A DNA stretch of 7,490 nt from Methylocystis sp. (GTDB taxonomy: Bacteria > Pseudomonadota > Alphaproteobacteria > Rhizobiales > Beijerinckiaceae). Of this stretch, positions 1-6,981 are shown piece after piece. Position numbers and translations under genes: made by a program. Positions within the stretch are counted from its first letter, which is position 1. Each line of letters starts with the position of its first letter. The DNA is taken from NCBI GenBank assembly GCA_023253795.1, contig JALRFG010000097.1, positions 1 through 7,490 of the forward strand, read 5' to 3'. The notes under the pieces were generated by a model. The model did no database searches, was not told the DNA's origin, and saw nothing but the letters and a program-made list of their open reading frames with translations.

Positions 1-19
1 TCATGAGGCTGCGCCCGGT

Positions 20-262
20 CTAGGCGGCTTCCGGATGAAAAACGCATTCCGCCGGATCAGCGCCGCCATGCAGGGCGGCGTCATAGACGAACAGCGTCGA
101 GCAATAGGGGCAAACGCCTTCATTCGCGGCGCCCATGTCGATGTAAACATGCGGATGATCGAACGGCGGCAATGCGCCGATGCACATGAACTCTTTCGCC
201 CCGACGCGAATCCGGGCGACGCCGGGCTGATTGTGGAAATGGGGCGTGGAATGTTCGGCCAT
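20..262 (-). CDS. CHCC-type zinc-finger protein, NDUFS6-like
   Basis: An 80-residue protein of the zf-CHCC family, homologous to the zinc-binding end of the mitochondrial complex I subunit NDUFS6. The expected ligands are visible: Cys27, His36 in the FDHPHVYIDM stretch, then Cys51 and Cys54 in VCPYCST. There is no signal peptide or membrane helix, so it should be cytoplasmic. In mitochondria the family helps complex I assembly and stability; in alphaproteobacteria a complex I accessory role is inferred, not shown here. The start is supported by a strong Shine-Dalgarno (AAGAGGAAG) just upstream, and the stop is TAG. It lies 60 bp after ccmH on the same strand with no terminator seen between, so it may be read through from the ccm operon. 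A complete, normal-length member of the family. Confidence 0.9.
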   Translation of the reverse strand: MAEHSTPHFHNQPGVARIRVGAKEFMCIGALPPFDHPHVYIDMGAANEGVCPYCSTLFVYDAALHGGADPAECVFHPEAA

Positions 263-322
263 GGCTTCCTCTTGATCCGCTCCCGACCCCTATATTGCAG
301 CGCGGCCGGCTTGAACAGGGGG

Positions 323-778
323 CTATTCGGCGCGCCGGGTCAGCGCCGCCAGCCGCTCCTGCTCTTCGGCGGTGAGGGGCTGAACCGTCCGGGCCTGCCG
401 GTTGCGCCGCGCCGCCGACCACACCGCCCAGACGCCGGCGAGCAGCGCCAGCGCCGGCGCCGCCCAGAGCAGCAGCGTGCCGGGGTTCAGCGGCGGCCGC
501 AGCAGCACGAAATCGCCGTAACGGGCGTGAACGTAATCGCGCACCTGCGCGTCGCTCAGCCCTTCTTTAAGCTTTTCGCGCACCAGCATCCGCAAATCCT
601 TCGCCAGCGCGGCGTCGGAATCGTCGATCGACTGGTTCTGGCAAACCAGACAGCGCAATTCGCTGGTGATGACGCGAGCGCGCGCTTCCAGCGCCGGATC
701 GGCGAGCATCTCGCCCGGCGTCACCGCATGGGCGGCGAGCGGCAGCAAGATCAGCGCGGTTGCGAGAAGGCGTTTCAT
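323..778 (-). CDS. ccmH: Cytochrome c maturation protein CcmH (CycL)
   Basis: Thiol oxidoreductase of the System I cytochrome c maturation pathway. It acts in the periplasm, handling the two cysteines of apocytochrome CXXCH motifs before heme attachment. The 151 residues show an N-terminal signal segment (about 1-18, ending AAHA), the family signature LRCLVCQNQSIDDSDA with Cys43 and Cys46, the three-helix domain with VRDYVHARYGDFVLL (79-93), and a C-terminal membrane helix at about 101-122 followed by a charged tail. The length fits the short CcmH/CycL form, which lacks the TPR domain fused to CcmH in E. coli; here that domain is the separate CcmI. Its ATG overlaps the ccmF stop (ATGA at 775-778), suggesting translational coupling. 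The partner CcmG is absent from the window. Confidence 0.96.
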   Translation of the reverse strand: MKRLLATALILLPLAAHAVTPGEMLADPALEARARVITSELRCLVCQNQSIDDSDAALAKDLRMLVREKLKEGLSDAQVRDYVHARYGDFVLLRPPLNPGTLLLWAAPALALLAGVWAVWSAARRNRQARTVQPLTAEEQERLAALTRRAE

Positions 779-2742
779 TCTGCGGCCTCCGGCAGAGCGG
801 TCGCGGGCGTGCGGCGGGCGACGCCGATGCGCAGGCGACGATCGGCGAGCGAACAGGCGCCGCCAAAAGCCATGACCAGCGCACCAATCCAGATCAGCGT
901 CACCAGCGGCTTGTAATAGAGCCGTGCGTCAATTGCGCCGTCGGGATGCGAGTCGCCGATGGCGGCGTAGATTTGTCCGAGCCCATGCGTGACGATGCCG
1001 GCTTCCGAGCGCGCCATCTTGCGCGCCTGATAAAAGCGCTTGGCGGGTTCGATGTGCGCGAGGGTCACGCCGTTTTTGCGCACCTCCATCTCCGCGTAAA
1101 TTTCCGAATAGTTCGGACCATTGCGCGGCGTGATCGCGGTGATCGACAACTGGTAGGGGCCGACGTCGTAACTCTGCTGCGGTTTCATCTCGACAATGGT
1201 TTCGACGCCCCAGCCGGTGGCGGCGAGACCAAGCAGCGTCAGGCCCATGCCGGCGTGCGCAATCGAGGTGCCCCATGCGGAGAGCGGCACGCCGCGCAAA
1301 CGCGACCAGAGCGAAGTCGTACGCAGCGCGATGCGCTGGGCGATGTCGCTGAAGCCGCCGATGATCAGATAAATCGCGATGCCGGCGGTGACGACTGAAA
1401 GGAAGGGCGTTCCAAAAGCTGCGGCGAATCCCGCCGCCGCTAAAACGCCCAGCACAAAGGCGATACGCAAGCGTTGCAAAGCGGCGACAAGATCGCCGCG
1501 TTTCCAAGGCAGCATTTGGCCAATCGGCATCAGCGCCGCGAGCGGCAGTGCGATCGGGATCAGCACAGTGTTGAAGAAGGGCGCGCCGACCGAAATTTTT
1601 TCGCCGGTCAGCGCTTCGAGCGCCAGCGGATAAAGCGTGCCGATCACCACTGTCGCGCAGCTCGCCGACAGTAAAAGATTGTTCAGCACCAGCGCGCCTT
1701 CGCGCGAGATTGGCGCAAACAGACCGCCGGTCGGCAAGGCGCCGGCGCGAATGGCGAAGAGCGCCAGTGCGCCGCCGATGAAGAAGACGAGAATGGCGAG
1801 AATAAAAACGCCGCGCTCCGGATCGCTGGCGAAGGCGTGCACCGAGGTCAGCACGCCGGAGCGCACAAGGAAGGTGCCGAGCAGCGACAGCGAGAAAGCG
1901 AGGATCGAGAGAAAGATCGTCCAGATCTTCAACGCTTCGCGTTTCTCCATCACGGCGGCGCTGTGCAGCAACGCGGTGCCGGCGAGCCACGGCATCAGCG
2001 AGGCGTTTTCAACCGGGTCCCAGAACCAGAAACCGCCCCAGCCGAGCGTGTAATAGGCCCAGTAAGAGCCCATTGCGATGCCGAGCGTCAGCGCAATCCA
2101 GGCGAACAGCGTCCACGGCCGCACGACGCGCGCCCAGGCGGCGTCGATGCGTCCGCCGATCAATGCGGCGGCGGCGAAGGAGAAGACAATCGAAAAGCCG
2201 ACATAGCCGAGATAAAGCAGCGGCGGATGAATCGCGAGACCGGGATCTTGCAGGATCGGATTGAGATCGCGTCCTTCCCATGGCGCCGGCGACACGCGCG
2301 CGAAGGGATTGGAAGTCAGCAAAATGAACAGCAGAAAAGCCGCGCCGATCAATCCCTGCACGGCGAGCGCGTCGGCGCGCAATCTGTCGGGGATGGCGGC
2401 GGAAAACAGCGCTATCAGCGCGCCGCACAGCGACAGCACCAGCACCCACAACAGCATCGAGCCTTCGTGGTTTCCCCACACGCCCGAGATTTTATAGATG
2501 AAGGGTTTCAACGAATGCGAGTTCTCGATCACATTGACGAGCGAGAAATCCGAAACGACATGCGCATAGGTGAGCGCGCCATAGGCGAGCGCGATGAACG
2601 CAAACTGCGCAATCGCGGCCGGCCGCGCGACGCGCATCAGCGCGGCGTCATTCAGTCGCGCGCCGACAAAGGGGATGGCGAATTGCACGAGCGCCAGCGC
2701 CAGCGCCAGCACCAGCGCGTAATGACCGGTTTCGACGATCAT
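775..2742 (-). CDS. ccmF: Heme lyase subunit CcmF (CycK)
   Basis: Integral membrane core of the System I cytochrome c heme lyase, which takes heme from holo-CcmE and joins it covalently to apocytochrome c with CcmH and CcmI. The 655 residues are the usual family length, with many hydrophobic helices. The heme-handling WWD motif is GWGGFWFWDPVENASLMPW (about 234-252). His172 (IHPPLLYLGY), His260 (LLHSAAV), His302 (SVHAF) and His496 (SIAHAG) sit where the four conserved histidines of E. coli CcmF are expected. A large periplasmic loop (about 511-608) precedes the last helix (612-631). The start at 2742 has a good Shine-Dalgarno (AAGGGG, 2751-2756) eight bases upstream. It lies 22 bp after ccmE and overlaps ccmH by four bases. 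Confidence in family and role is very high. Confidence 0.98.
   Translation of the reverse strand: MIVETGHYALVLALALALVQFAIPFVGARLNDAALMRVARPAAIAQFAFIALAYGALTYAHVVSDFSLVNVIENSHSLKPFIYKISGVWGNHEGSMLLWVLVLSLCGALIALFSAAIPDRLRADALAVQGLIGAAFLLFILLTSNPFARVSPAPWEGRDLNPILQDPGLAIHPPLLYLGYVGFSIVFSFAAAALIGGRIDAAWARVVRPWTLFAWIALTLGIAMGSYWAYYTLGWGGFWFWDPVENASLMPWLAGTALLHSAAVMEKREALKIWTIFLSILAFSLSLLGTFLVRSGVLTSVHAFASDPERGVFILAILVFFIGGALALFAIRAGALPTGGLFAPISREGALVLNNLLLSASCATVVIGTLYPLALEALTGEKISVGAPFFNTVLIPIALPLAALMPIGQMLPWKRGDLVAALQRLRIAFVLGVLAAAGFAAAFGTPFLSVVTAGIAIYLIIGGFSDIAQRIALRTTSLWSRLRGVPLSAWGTSIAHAGMGLTLLGLAATGWGVETIVEMKPQQSYDVGPYQLSITAITPRNGPNYSEIYAEMEVRKNGVTLAHIEPAKRFYQARKMARSEAGIVTHGLGQIYAAIGDSHPDGAIDARLYYKPLVTLIWIGALVMAFGGACSLADRRLRIGVARRTPATALPEAAE
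2691..2714. repeat. Hexanucleotide tandem repeat in the ccmF 5' end
   Basis: Four in-frame copies of a six-base unit (GCGCCA x3, then GCACCA) lie inside the first membrane helix of ccmF and encode the alternating leucine-alanine stretch at about residues 10-18. The unit length is a multiple of three, so gain or loss of a copy would only lengthen or shorten the helix by two residues. Most likely simple low-complexity coding sequence. Confidence 0.6.
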
Positions 2743-2764
2743 GCGCGGCGCCCCTTGATGAAGC

Positions 2765-3202
2765 TCACTTCTTCTCTCCCTGCCAGACGCCCTGCGCTTT
2801 CAGCTTATCGGCGACGTCTTTTGGCATGTAGCGCTCGTCATGCTTGGCGAGCACGCTGTCGGCGCGGAAAGCGCCATCCGGATTAAGAACGCCGTCGACG
2901 ACGACGCCTTGTCCTTCGCGAAACAGATCGGGTAACAGGCCGGTGTAGGAAACATTGAGGTCTTTGGTGCGGTCAGTGACGGCGAAAGCCACATCCTTGC
3001 CGTTCTTCACGACGCTGCCTTCCTTCACCAATCCGCCGATGCGCAGTCGCGCGCCGGGCGGAATGGTCTTGGTCGTCAGTTCCGACGGCGTGTAGAAAAA
3101 CACGATATTGTCGCGCAGCGCGAACAACATGAGCCCGGCGGCGAGGCCGAGCGCCGCCAGCGCCCCAATGATCAGTGTCAGCCGCTTGCCCTTGCGCGTC
3201 AT
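2765..3202 (-). CDS. ccmE: Heme chaperone CcmE (CycJ)
   Basis: Periplasmic heme chaperone, anchored in the inner membrane, that binds heme covalently and hands it to CcmF. The 145 residues show a short basic N-terminus, one membrane anchor (about 8-28), a beta-barrel OB-fold domain (about 30-118) and the heme-binding signature LAKHDERYMPKDV. His121 is the covalent heme attachment residue and Tyr125 the axial ligand, matching His130 and Tyr134 of E. coli CcmE (family knowledge). The flexible C-terminal tail follows and is short. A purine-rich Shine-Dalgarno (AAAGGGAAG) lies about ten bases before the ATG. It sits 33 bp after ccmI and 22 bp before ccmF, consistent with one operon. The His-type motif indicates the classical form rather than the Cys-type (CXXXY) variant of some archaea and deltaproteobacteria. 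Confidence 0.97.
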   Translation of the reverse strand: MTRKGKRLTLIIGALAALGLAAGLMLFALRDNIVFFYTPSELTTKTIPPGARLRIGGLVKEGSVVKNGKDVAFAVTDRTKDLNVSYTGLLPDLFREGQGVVVDGVLNPDGAFRADSVLAKHDERYMPKDVADKLKAQGVWQGEKK

Positions 3203-3235
3203 TGCGCTTGCTTCCCTTTGTTGTCGCTGTCCGGT

Positions 3236-4363
3236 CTAGCCGCCGACGCCCAGTTCTTTCGCCAGCGCGTCGATGCGCGCGATGTCGCCCTTATTGGTGG
3301 CAAGCGCCTTATGCGCGTCGCCAACCGCCTGTTTCGCCTTTTCCGTATCGGCGAGCACGCTATAGGCGCGAATGAGTTTCAGCCAGCCCTCGACGTCATC
3401 GCCGTTTTTGGCAAGACGGTCGGCGAGTCGCGCCACCATGGTGCGGATCATTTTTTGCTGCTCGCCGGCCGGCATGGCCGCAATCGCGCGGCCCTGTTCG
3501 CTGTCGGGCGGATTGCTCGTCGCGGGCGCTGTGGCGACTGGCGCCGCCTCGCCGCGCAAGGTCGCCAGCTGGGCTTTGACGGCGTCAAGCCAGGCGGCGT
3601 CCGGCGGCGCGTCGGCGGCTAGACGTTCGAATTGCTCGATGGCCTTTTCTTTTTGGCCCGCCTGCGCAGCCGCGATGGCGAGATAATAGCGCGCCATGAC
3701 ATTGGCGGGATCGAGCGCGGTCGCCGCTTCGAAATCCTGCTTCGCCGCCGGCGTCACCTTGCCGTCGGCGACGATCATCCGCGCCTCTCCGAGCGCGGCG
3801 TGGCGTTCGGCGGTCGCGCCCAGCAGGCGGAGCGCTTCGGCATAGGCGTGAATGGCGTCCTCGCCGCGTCCGGTGCGCAGGAAAAAGGGCGCAACGACTT
3901 CCCAGCCACGGCCATCGTCGGGATGTTCATGCAAATGCTGCTCGATCCGCGCCACCGCGCCGGCGAGATCAGTGCGTTCGGGCTGAGCGTCGAGACGCGC
4001 CGCGAGCGGCATATCCGGCAATTCGGCGGCGCCGAGCCGGAAATAGAGCGACAAGGCGAGCGCGGGGATGAACAGAATGGCGGCGAGCGCCGCGATCAGC
4101 GGGGTTTTGCGCGACAGGGTCGCCGTGGCCTGCGGGGCGGCGCCAGCCCGTAACAGGCGACGCGCCGCCTCGGTGCGTGCGGTTTCGGCGTCGCTGGCGT
4201 CAAGGCGGCCTTCCGCGCGATCCCGGTCGATCTCGGCGATCTGGGCTTCGAAAAAGGCGATGTCGGCGACCTTGTCGTCGCTGGTTCCGCGCCGGCTGGC
4301 GAGCGGCGCCAGAACAGCCATCACAGCGGCGCCGGTCATAAGGGCGAAGACGATCCAGATCAT
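3236..4363 (-). CDS. ccmI: Cytochrome c maturation protein CcmI (CycH)
   Basis: Apocytochrome c chaperone of the System I heme lyase: the TPR region presents apocytochrome C-termini to CcmF/CcmH. The 375-residue protein has two membrane helices (about 1-22 and 86-107) flanking a cytoplasmic loop with a charged helical segment (FFEAQIAEIDRDRAEGRLD), then a periplasmic part with TPR-like helices (about 130-265), a linker rich in Ala/Pro, and a second TPR-like region (about 295-360). This is the bipartite CcmI layout. The reading frame stays open 30 codons further upstream, but that Met lies in the T-tract of a terminator (4452-4458) and would bury the membrane helix, so the start at 4363 (MIWIVFALMTG) is chosen. 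No strong Shine-Dalgarno precedes it. First gene of the ccmIEFH operon. Confidence 0.95.
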   Translation of the reverse strand: MIWIVFALMTGAAVMAVLAPLASRRGTSDDKVADIAFFEAQIAEIDRDRAEGRLDASDAETARTEAARRLLRAGAAPQATATLSRKTPLIAALAAILFIPALALSLYFRLGAAELPDMPLAARLDAQPERTDLAGAVARIEQHLHEHPDDGRGWEVVAPFFLRTGRGEDAIHAYAEALRLLGATAERHAALGEARMIVADGKVTPAAKQDFEAATALDPANVMARYYLAIAAAQAGQKEKAIEQFERLAADAPPDAAWLDAVKAQLATLRGEAAPVATAPATSNPPDSEQGRAIAAMPAGEQQKMIRTMVARLADRLAKNGDDVEGWLKLIRAYSVLADTEKAKQAVGDAHKALATNKGDIARIDALAKELGVGG

Positions 4364-4402
4364 GGGGGTCGATTTAAGCTGTCGTCGTCCGCAAGGAAAG
4401 GG

Positions 4403-4415
4403 CCAGATATTCTGG
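4403..4415. promoter_or_regulatory. Small palindrome upstream of ccmI
   Basis: A 13-base perfect inverted repeat, CCAGA-TAT-TCTGG, lies 40 bp upstream of the ccmI start, in the only non-coding stretch (4364-4451) that could hold the operon's promoter after the upstream terminator. Its position and symmetry would suit a dimeric regulator, but it matches no operator I can name and short palindromes arise by chance. No convincing -35/-10 pair was found beside it. Confidence 0.22.
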
Positions 4416-4451
4416 TAACTGATCCCGTCAGAAAAGACCGGGGCTCGGCGC

Positions 4452-4485
4452 AAAAAAACCGCCCGGCGCGTGAGGCGCCGGGCGG
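4452..4485 (-). terminator. Rho-independent terminator after the OmpA-family gene
   Basis: Read on the minus strand, an 11-bp perfect GC-rich stem (CCGCCCGGCGC with its complement) closes a five-base loop and is followed at once by seven T residues. It begins 26 bp after the TAA of the OmpA-family gene, so it ends that transcript and insulates the ccm operon downstream. It also argues against the longer ccmI start, which falls in the T-tract. Confidence 0.93.
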
Positions 4486-4511
4486 CTTGAGCATTCAGAG
4501 CGGACGCGCGC

Positions 4512-5921
4512 TTATTTCACGACGTGATATTCGATGCGCCGGTTCTGGAAGCGGCCTTCCGGCGTGTCATTGCTGGCGACGGGCTTCGTGTCGCCGTAGC
4601 CCTTCGCCTGTATCGCCGTGCGTTTGACGCCGGCGCTGGCGAGGAAGCTCCGGATCGAATCCGCGCGGCGTTGCGACAGGGCCTGATTGGCGTGCGCGTC
4701 GCCGACATTATCGGTATGGCCCGAGATTTCGAGCTTGATGTCGGCCGGGAGCTTCTTGATCCATTCGGCGGCGCTTTTCAGCAGCGCTTCCGTATCCTTC
4801 GGCACAGCAGATTCAGCGGTGTGGAAGTTGATGATCGCTTTGTTGAGCAGGTCGACCAGCTCTTCCGCCTTGAAGTCCGACTTCAACGCGCCGAGCGCCA
4901 AAGCGACCTTGGCGTTGGCGCCCGAAACCGTATCGGCGATCTTGTCGGCGAAGCCGCCAATCGAGAAACCGCCGCCCAGCGCATTGCGCAGCGCGCCGGA
5001 AATCTTCGTCTGGGTTTCGTCCGGGCTGGTGCCGCCGACGGTGATCGCGGGGCCCTCAAAGAACAACTGGGCGCCGGCGGTGCGAATCCCGAGGGCCTTC
5101 AGCCCCTCAAGCGCCTTGCGCAGAGAGTCCGCCCAGGGCGCAGGCCCGCGATTGGCGTCGACGGCGATGTCGCCCTGCAGGCGTTTGGCGCCAAACACCG
5201 CCTTGAGGGCGTCAATAATCGTGGTGCGGGCGGCGGCGTCATGTACAGCGCCGGAATAGACGATGTGGCGACCGTCATCGGCGATGCTGAGCTGAGCGGG
5301 CAGGGCCTGGACGGGCGCCGTCGCCCCCGATACGGCGGCCGCCGGCGCTTCGGCGACCGTCGCAGTCGGGGCGGGGCCGGCAGGTTTTTCGCCCTGCGCA
5401 AGGAAATAGGACACGCCGCCAATCAGCGCCGCTGCGCCAAGGATCAGCGGGAACACGCTGCCGCGCGGCGCTTCGGGCGCAGAAGGCGTTGACGCCGCCG
5501 GCGCTAGCGCCGCGGTCGCGGCCTCGACGCCGCTCTGCAGAAAATTCGTCACATCCGCCGGCAGGACGCTGGGCGCAACGCCGCCGGGGGTCAAAAGACC
5601 AATCACCCTAGGGAGGGCATAGCCGATGGCGGTGGTGACGATCGAGCTGTTGAGGCTCAGCCTGTCGGCGATACCGGACAGCAGAGAGGGGCCGAACGCC
5701 GTCTCCATCTGCTGGGTGGAAAGCGGCGCGGCGTCGGTCGCGCCGAGCCATGACTGGACCACAGAACCAAGCCCGGCTGCGGTCAGCCGTCCAATGAAAC
5801 CGTTCAGTCCGTCTGGCGAACCGAGGATGAGTTTAAGGGTTTCGCGCACCAGCGGCGTGGCGGTCGGTCCCAGACCAAAGCGACTGGCGATATCATCGAT
5901 CAGCGAATCAAAAAGAGCCAT
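4512..5921 (-). CDS. YidB-like/BON/OmpA multidomain envelope protein
   Basis: A 469-residue protein that should tie the envelope to peptidoglycan. Residues 1-128 resemble the YidB/DUF937 family (MALFDSLIDD start, AAGLGSVVQSWLG, then GYALPRVIGLLTPGG). An Ala/Pro linker leads to one membrane helix (about 155-175, FPLILGAAALIGGVSYFLA), and a second Ala/Pro linker follows. Residues about 207-325 look like two BON-type units (IVYSGAVHDAAARTTIIDAL; IRTAGAQLFFEGPAITVGG). Residues about 363-469 are an OmpA C-terminal domain; Asp404 in GHTDNVGDA and Arg419 in LSQRRADS are spaced as in the diaminopimelate-binding pair of known OmpA proteins. There is no cleavable signal, so the YidB-like part probably faces the cytoplasm and the rest the periplasm. 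A start 19 codons upstream is open, but the Met at 5921 has a Shine-Dalgarno-like GGGGGTGGA and matches YidB starts. Monocistronic, with its own terminator. Exact function unknown. Confidence 0.9.
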   Translation of the reverse strand: MALFDSLIDDIASRFGLGPTATPLVRETLKLILGSPDGLNGFIGRLTAAGLGSVVQSWLGATDAAPLSTQQMETAFGPSLLSGIADRLSLNSSIVTTAIGYALPRVIGLLTPGGVAPSVLPADVTNFLQSGVEAATAALAPAASTPSAPEAPRGSVFPLILGAAALIGGVSYFLAQGEKPAGPAPTATVAEAPAAAVSGATAPVQALPAQLSIADDGRHIVYSGAVHDAAARTTIIDALKAVFGAKRLQGDIAVDANRGPAPWADSLRKALEGLKALGIRTAGAQLFFEGPAITVGGTSPDETQTKISGALRNALGGGFSIGGFADKIADTVSGANAKVALALGALKSDFKAEELVDLLNKAIINFHTAESAVPKDTEALLKSAAEWIKKLPADIKLEISGHTDNVGDAHANQALSQRRADSIRSFLASAGVKRTAIQAKGYGDTKPVASNDTPEGRFQNRRIEYHVVK

Positions 5922-6132
5922 GGTTCCACCCCCGGTAATTTTTCTCGTTTTCGCAACATGCCGCCGTCGGCCTGACAAATTCGGCCGGCAGAACAGTTGA
6001 CGTCGATCATGAGTTTAGCAGCCAGATGGATTTAGGCTATCGGGTGAATGCGTCCGAAACTGCAATCGTGCGGGCCGGCTTCTTCGGCTAATGTGCCGGA
6101 AAGCCCGACCTATGGATGGAGACCGCTCTGTT

Positions 6133-6480
6133 ATGAACCGCAACGCCCTGATCATCGCCGCCGCTCTGTCGCTGGCCGCCACCAACGCTTTCGCCGGCGC
6201 TTTCAAGTGTAATTTCAAAGGTCAGCCGCCGATGGTCCTGTCCCTGTCCTATCCGGAGCCGCCCACGGTCACGATTGAAGGGACGGCCTATGCCCTTGAA
6301 AATACGCCCTTGCCGGTGATGACCGCGTCCATTGGCGGCTCGACCTACGAGTTCGGAATCAAAAATTACGGCGCCACCAACAATACAATGCCCGCCAAGC
6401 TGGAGATCCGTTCCGGCGGCTGGGGCGGCGGCGGACAGGTCTCCTATTCCGAAAAGACCGTTTGCAGCCGTCTGAAATAA
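6133..6480 (+). CDS. Small secreted protein of unknown function
   Basis: A 115-residue protein I do not recognise. It starts with a clear Sec signal peptide (MNRNALIIAAALSLAATNAFA, probable cleavage after Ala21 in the A-F-A motif), leaving a mature protein of about 94 residues. The mature part looks beta-rich, with two cysteines near its ends (Cys26 and Cys111) that could form one disulfide, and a glycine-rich turn (GGWGGGGQ, about 95-102). The pattern of a cysteine at each end with a central GGSTYEFG strand vaguely recalls MliC-type lysozyme inhibitors, but the resemblance is too weak to assign. The start at 6133 is preferred over upstream Mets at 6091 and 6112 because it begins the signal peptide and has GGATGGAGA (6114-6122) ten bases before. 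Divergent from the OmpA-family gene, so the 211 bp between them must serve both. Confidence 0.8.
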   Translation: MNRNALIIAAALSLAATNAFAGAFKCNFKGQPPMVLSLSYPEPPTVTIEGTAYALENTPLPVMTASIGGSTYEFGIKNYGATNNTMPAKLEIRSGGWGGGGQVSYSEKTVCSRLK

Positions 6481-6523
6481 AACAGAAATCTGATCTTTGG
6501 GGATGCGCACGGCGTCGCGCGCG

Positions 6524-6958
6524 TCACGAGGCTGGCGGCGCGCCGGGCGTTTCGCTGTTCGGCGTCGCGCTCCAGGCGAGCCACGGCCAACGGCCATCCA
6601 GCTCCACTTCCATGGCCCAGCTCATCGCTGTTCGGATAACGACGATCATCGCCAGGACGATCACGTCCATCAATTCGGGATGGGCGACAGAGACCGTCCG
6701 GATGACATCGCCGCCGACCAGAAACTCCAGTCCAAGCAACAGCGAACGGCCGACATTTTTTCGGTAGACCAGCAGCGAGGAAGAGCCGTTCACGACATTG
6801 GCGAGATAAAGCAGCGTTGAAACCGCCGCGCCCGTCAGAATGACCATGACGCCGGCGACGTCGATCACAAGGCCGGCAAGATTGATCAGATCGCGGATGT
6901 TTTCAGGGGTCAGGGACAGTTGCATGAGGCTCGCCGTGTATGAGACGGCGTCGATCAT
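6524..6958 (-). CDS. DUF1622 family membrane protein
   Basis: An inner-membrane protein of the DUF1622 family, whose function is unknown. The 144 residues show three hydrophobic segments (about 26-52, 72-88 and 97-115). The family's signature is clear: YRKNVGRSLLLGLEFLVGGD (65-84), followed by VIRTV, and later VIRTAMSWAMEVELDGRWPW (107-126). A Pro/Ala-rich tail ends the protein. The Met at 6958 gives the longest form but has no Shine-Dalgarno. The internal Met at 6925 (MQLSLTPENIRD) has a weak GGCGAG before it and a candidate promoter just upstream, and could be the real start. It converges on the small secreted protein gene with a 43-bp gap; no terminator hairpin is evident there. It stands alone, so its neighbours give no hint of its job. 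Confidence 0.87.
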   Translation of the reverse strand: MIDAVSYTASLMQLSLTPENIRDLINLAGLVIDVAGVMVILTGAAVSTLLYLANVVNGSSSLLVYRKNVGRSLLLGLEFLVGGDVIRTVSVAHPELMDVIVLAMIVVIRTAMSWAMEVELDGRWPWLAWSATPNSETPGAPPAS

Positions 6959-6981
6959 TCGTTGCGGGATGAGAAAGTCAA
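6954..6981 (-). promoter_or_regulatory. Candidate promoter for the DUF1622 gene
   Basis: On the minus strand TTGACT (6976-6981) is followed, 16 bases on, by AATGAT (6954-6959): four to five of six matches to each sigma-70 box. Transcription would begin near 6947, after the first Met at 6958, which would make the Met at 6925 the true start. A match by eye only. Confidence 0.3.

Noticed and set aside
1..4. A possible next minus-strand gene starting with the ATG at position 4, 15 bp after the zinc-finger gene
   Set aside because: Only one codon lies in the window and no Shine-Dalgarno is evident, so it cannot be supported.
35..916. A 293-codon open frame on the plus strand opposite ccmH and the zinc-finger gene
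   Set aside because: It is antisense to confidently identified genes, is rich in Arg/Gln and Gly typical of shadow frames in GC-rich DNA, and shows no family features.
929..1990. A 353-codon minus-strand open frame inside ccmF in another frame
   Set aside because: CcmF is unmistakable in its own frame; this one is Arg-rich shadow sequence.
1837..2886. A 349-codon plus-strand open frame opposite ccmF and ccmE
   Set aside because: Antisense to the conserved CcmF core, with composition dominated by Arg, Gln and His; a GC-content artefact.
4524..5492. A 322-codon plus-strand open frame opposite the OmpA-family gene
   Set aside because: Antisense shadow; the minus-strand frame holds the OmpA signature, a ribosome site and a terminator.
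5922..6132. TTGACG at 5997-6002 as a -35 box for the secreted protein gene
   Set aside because: No acceptable -10 box lies 16-18 bases downstream, so no promoter is called in either direction in this divergent gap.
6481..6523. A tiny inverted repeat (CAGA-AA-TCTG) after the secreted protein gene as a terminator
   Set aside because: Four-base arms with a two-base loop and no T-tract are too weak for an intrinsic terminator.
6088..6597. A 169-codon minus-strand open frame opposite the small secreted protein
   Set aside because: The plus strand offers a clean signal peptide and ribosome site, while this frame is Arg/Gly-rich and runs into the DUF1622 gene in a different frame.
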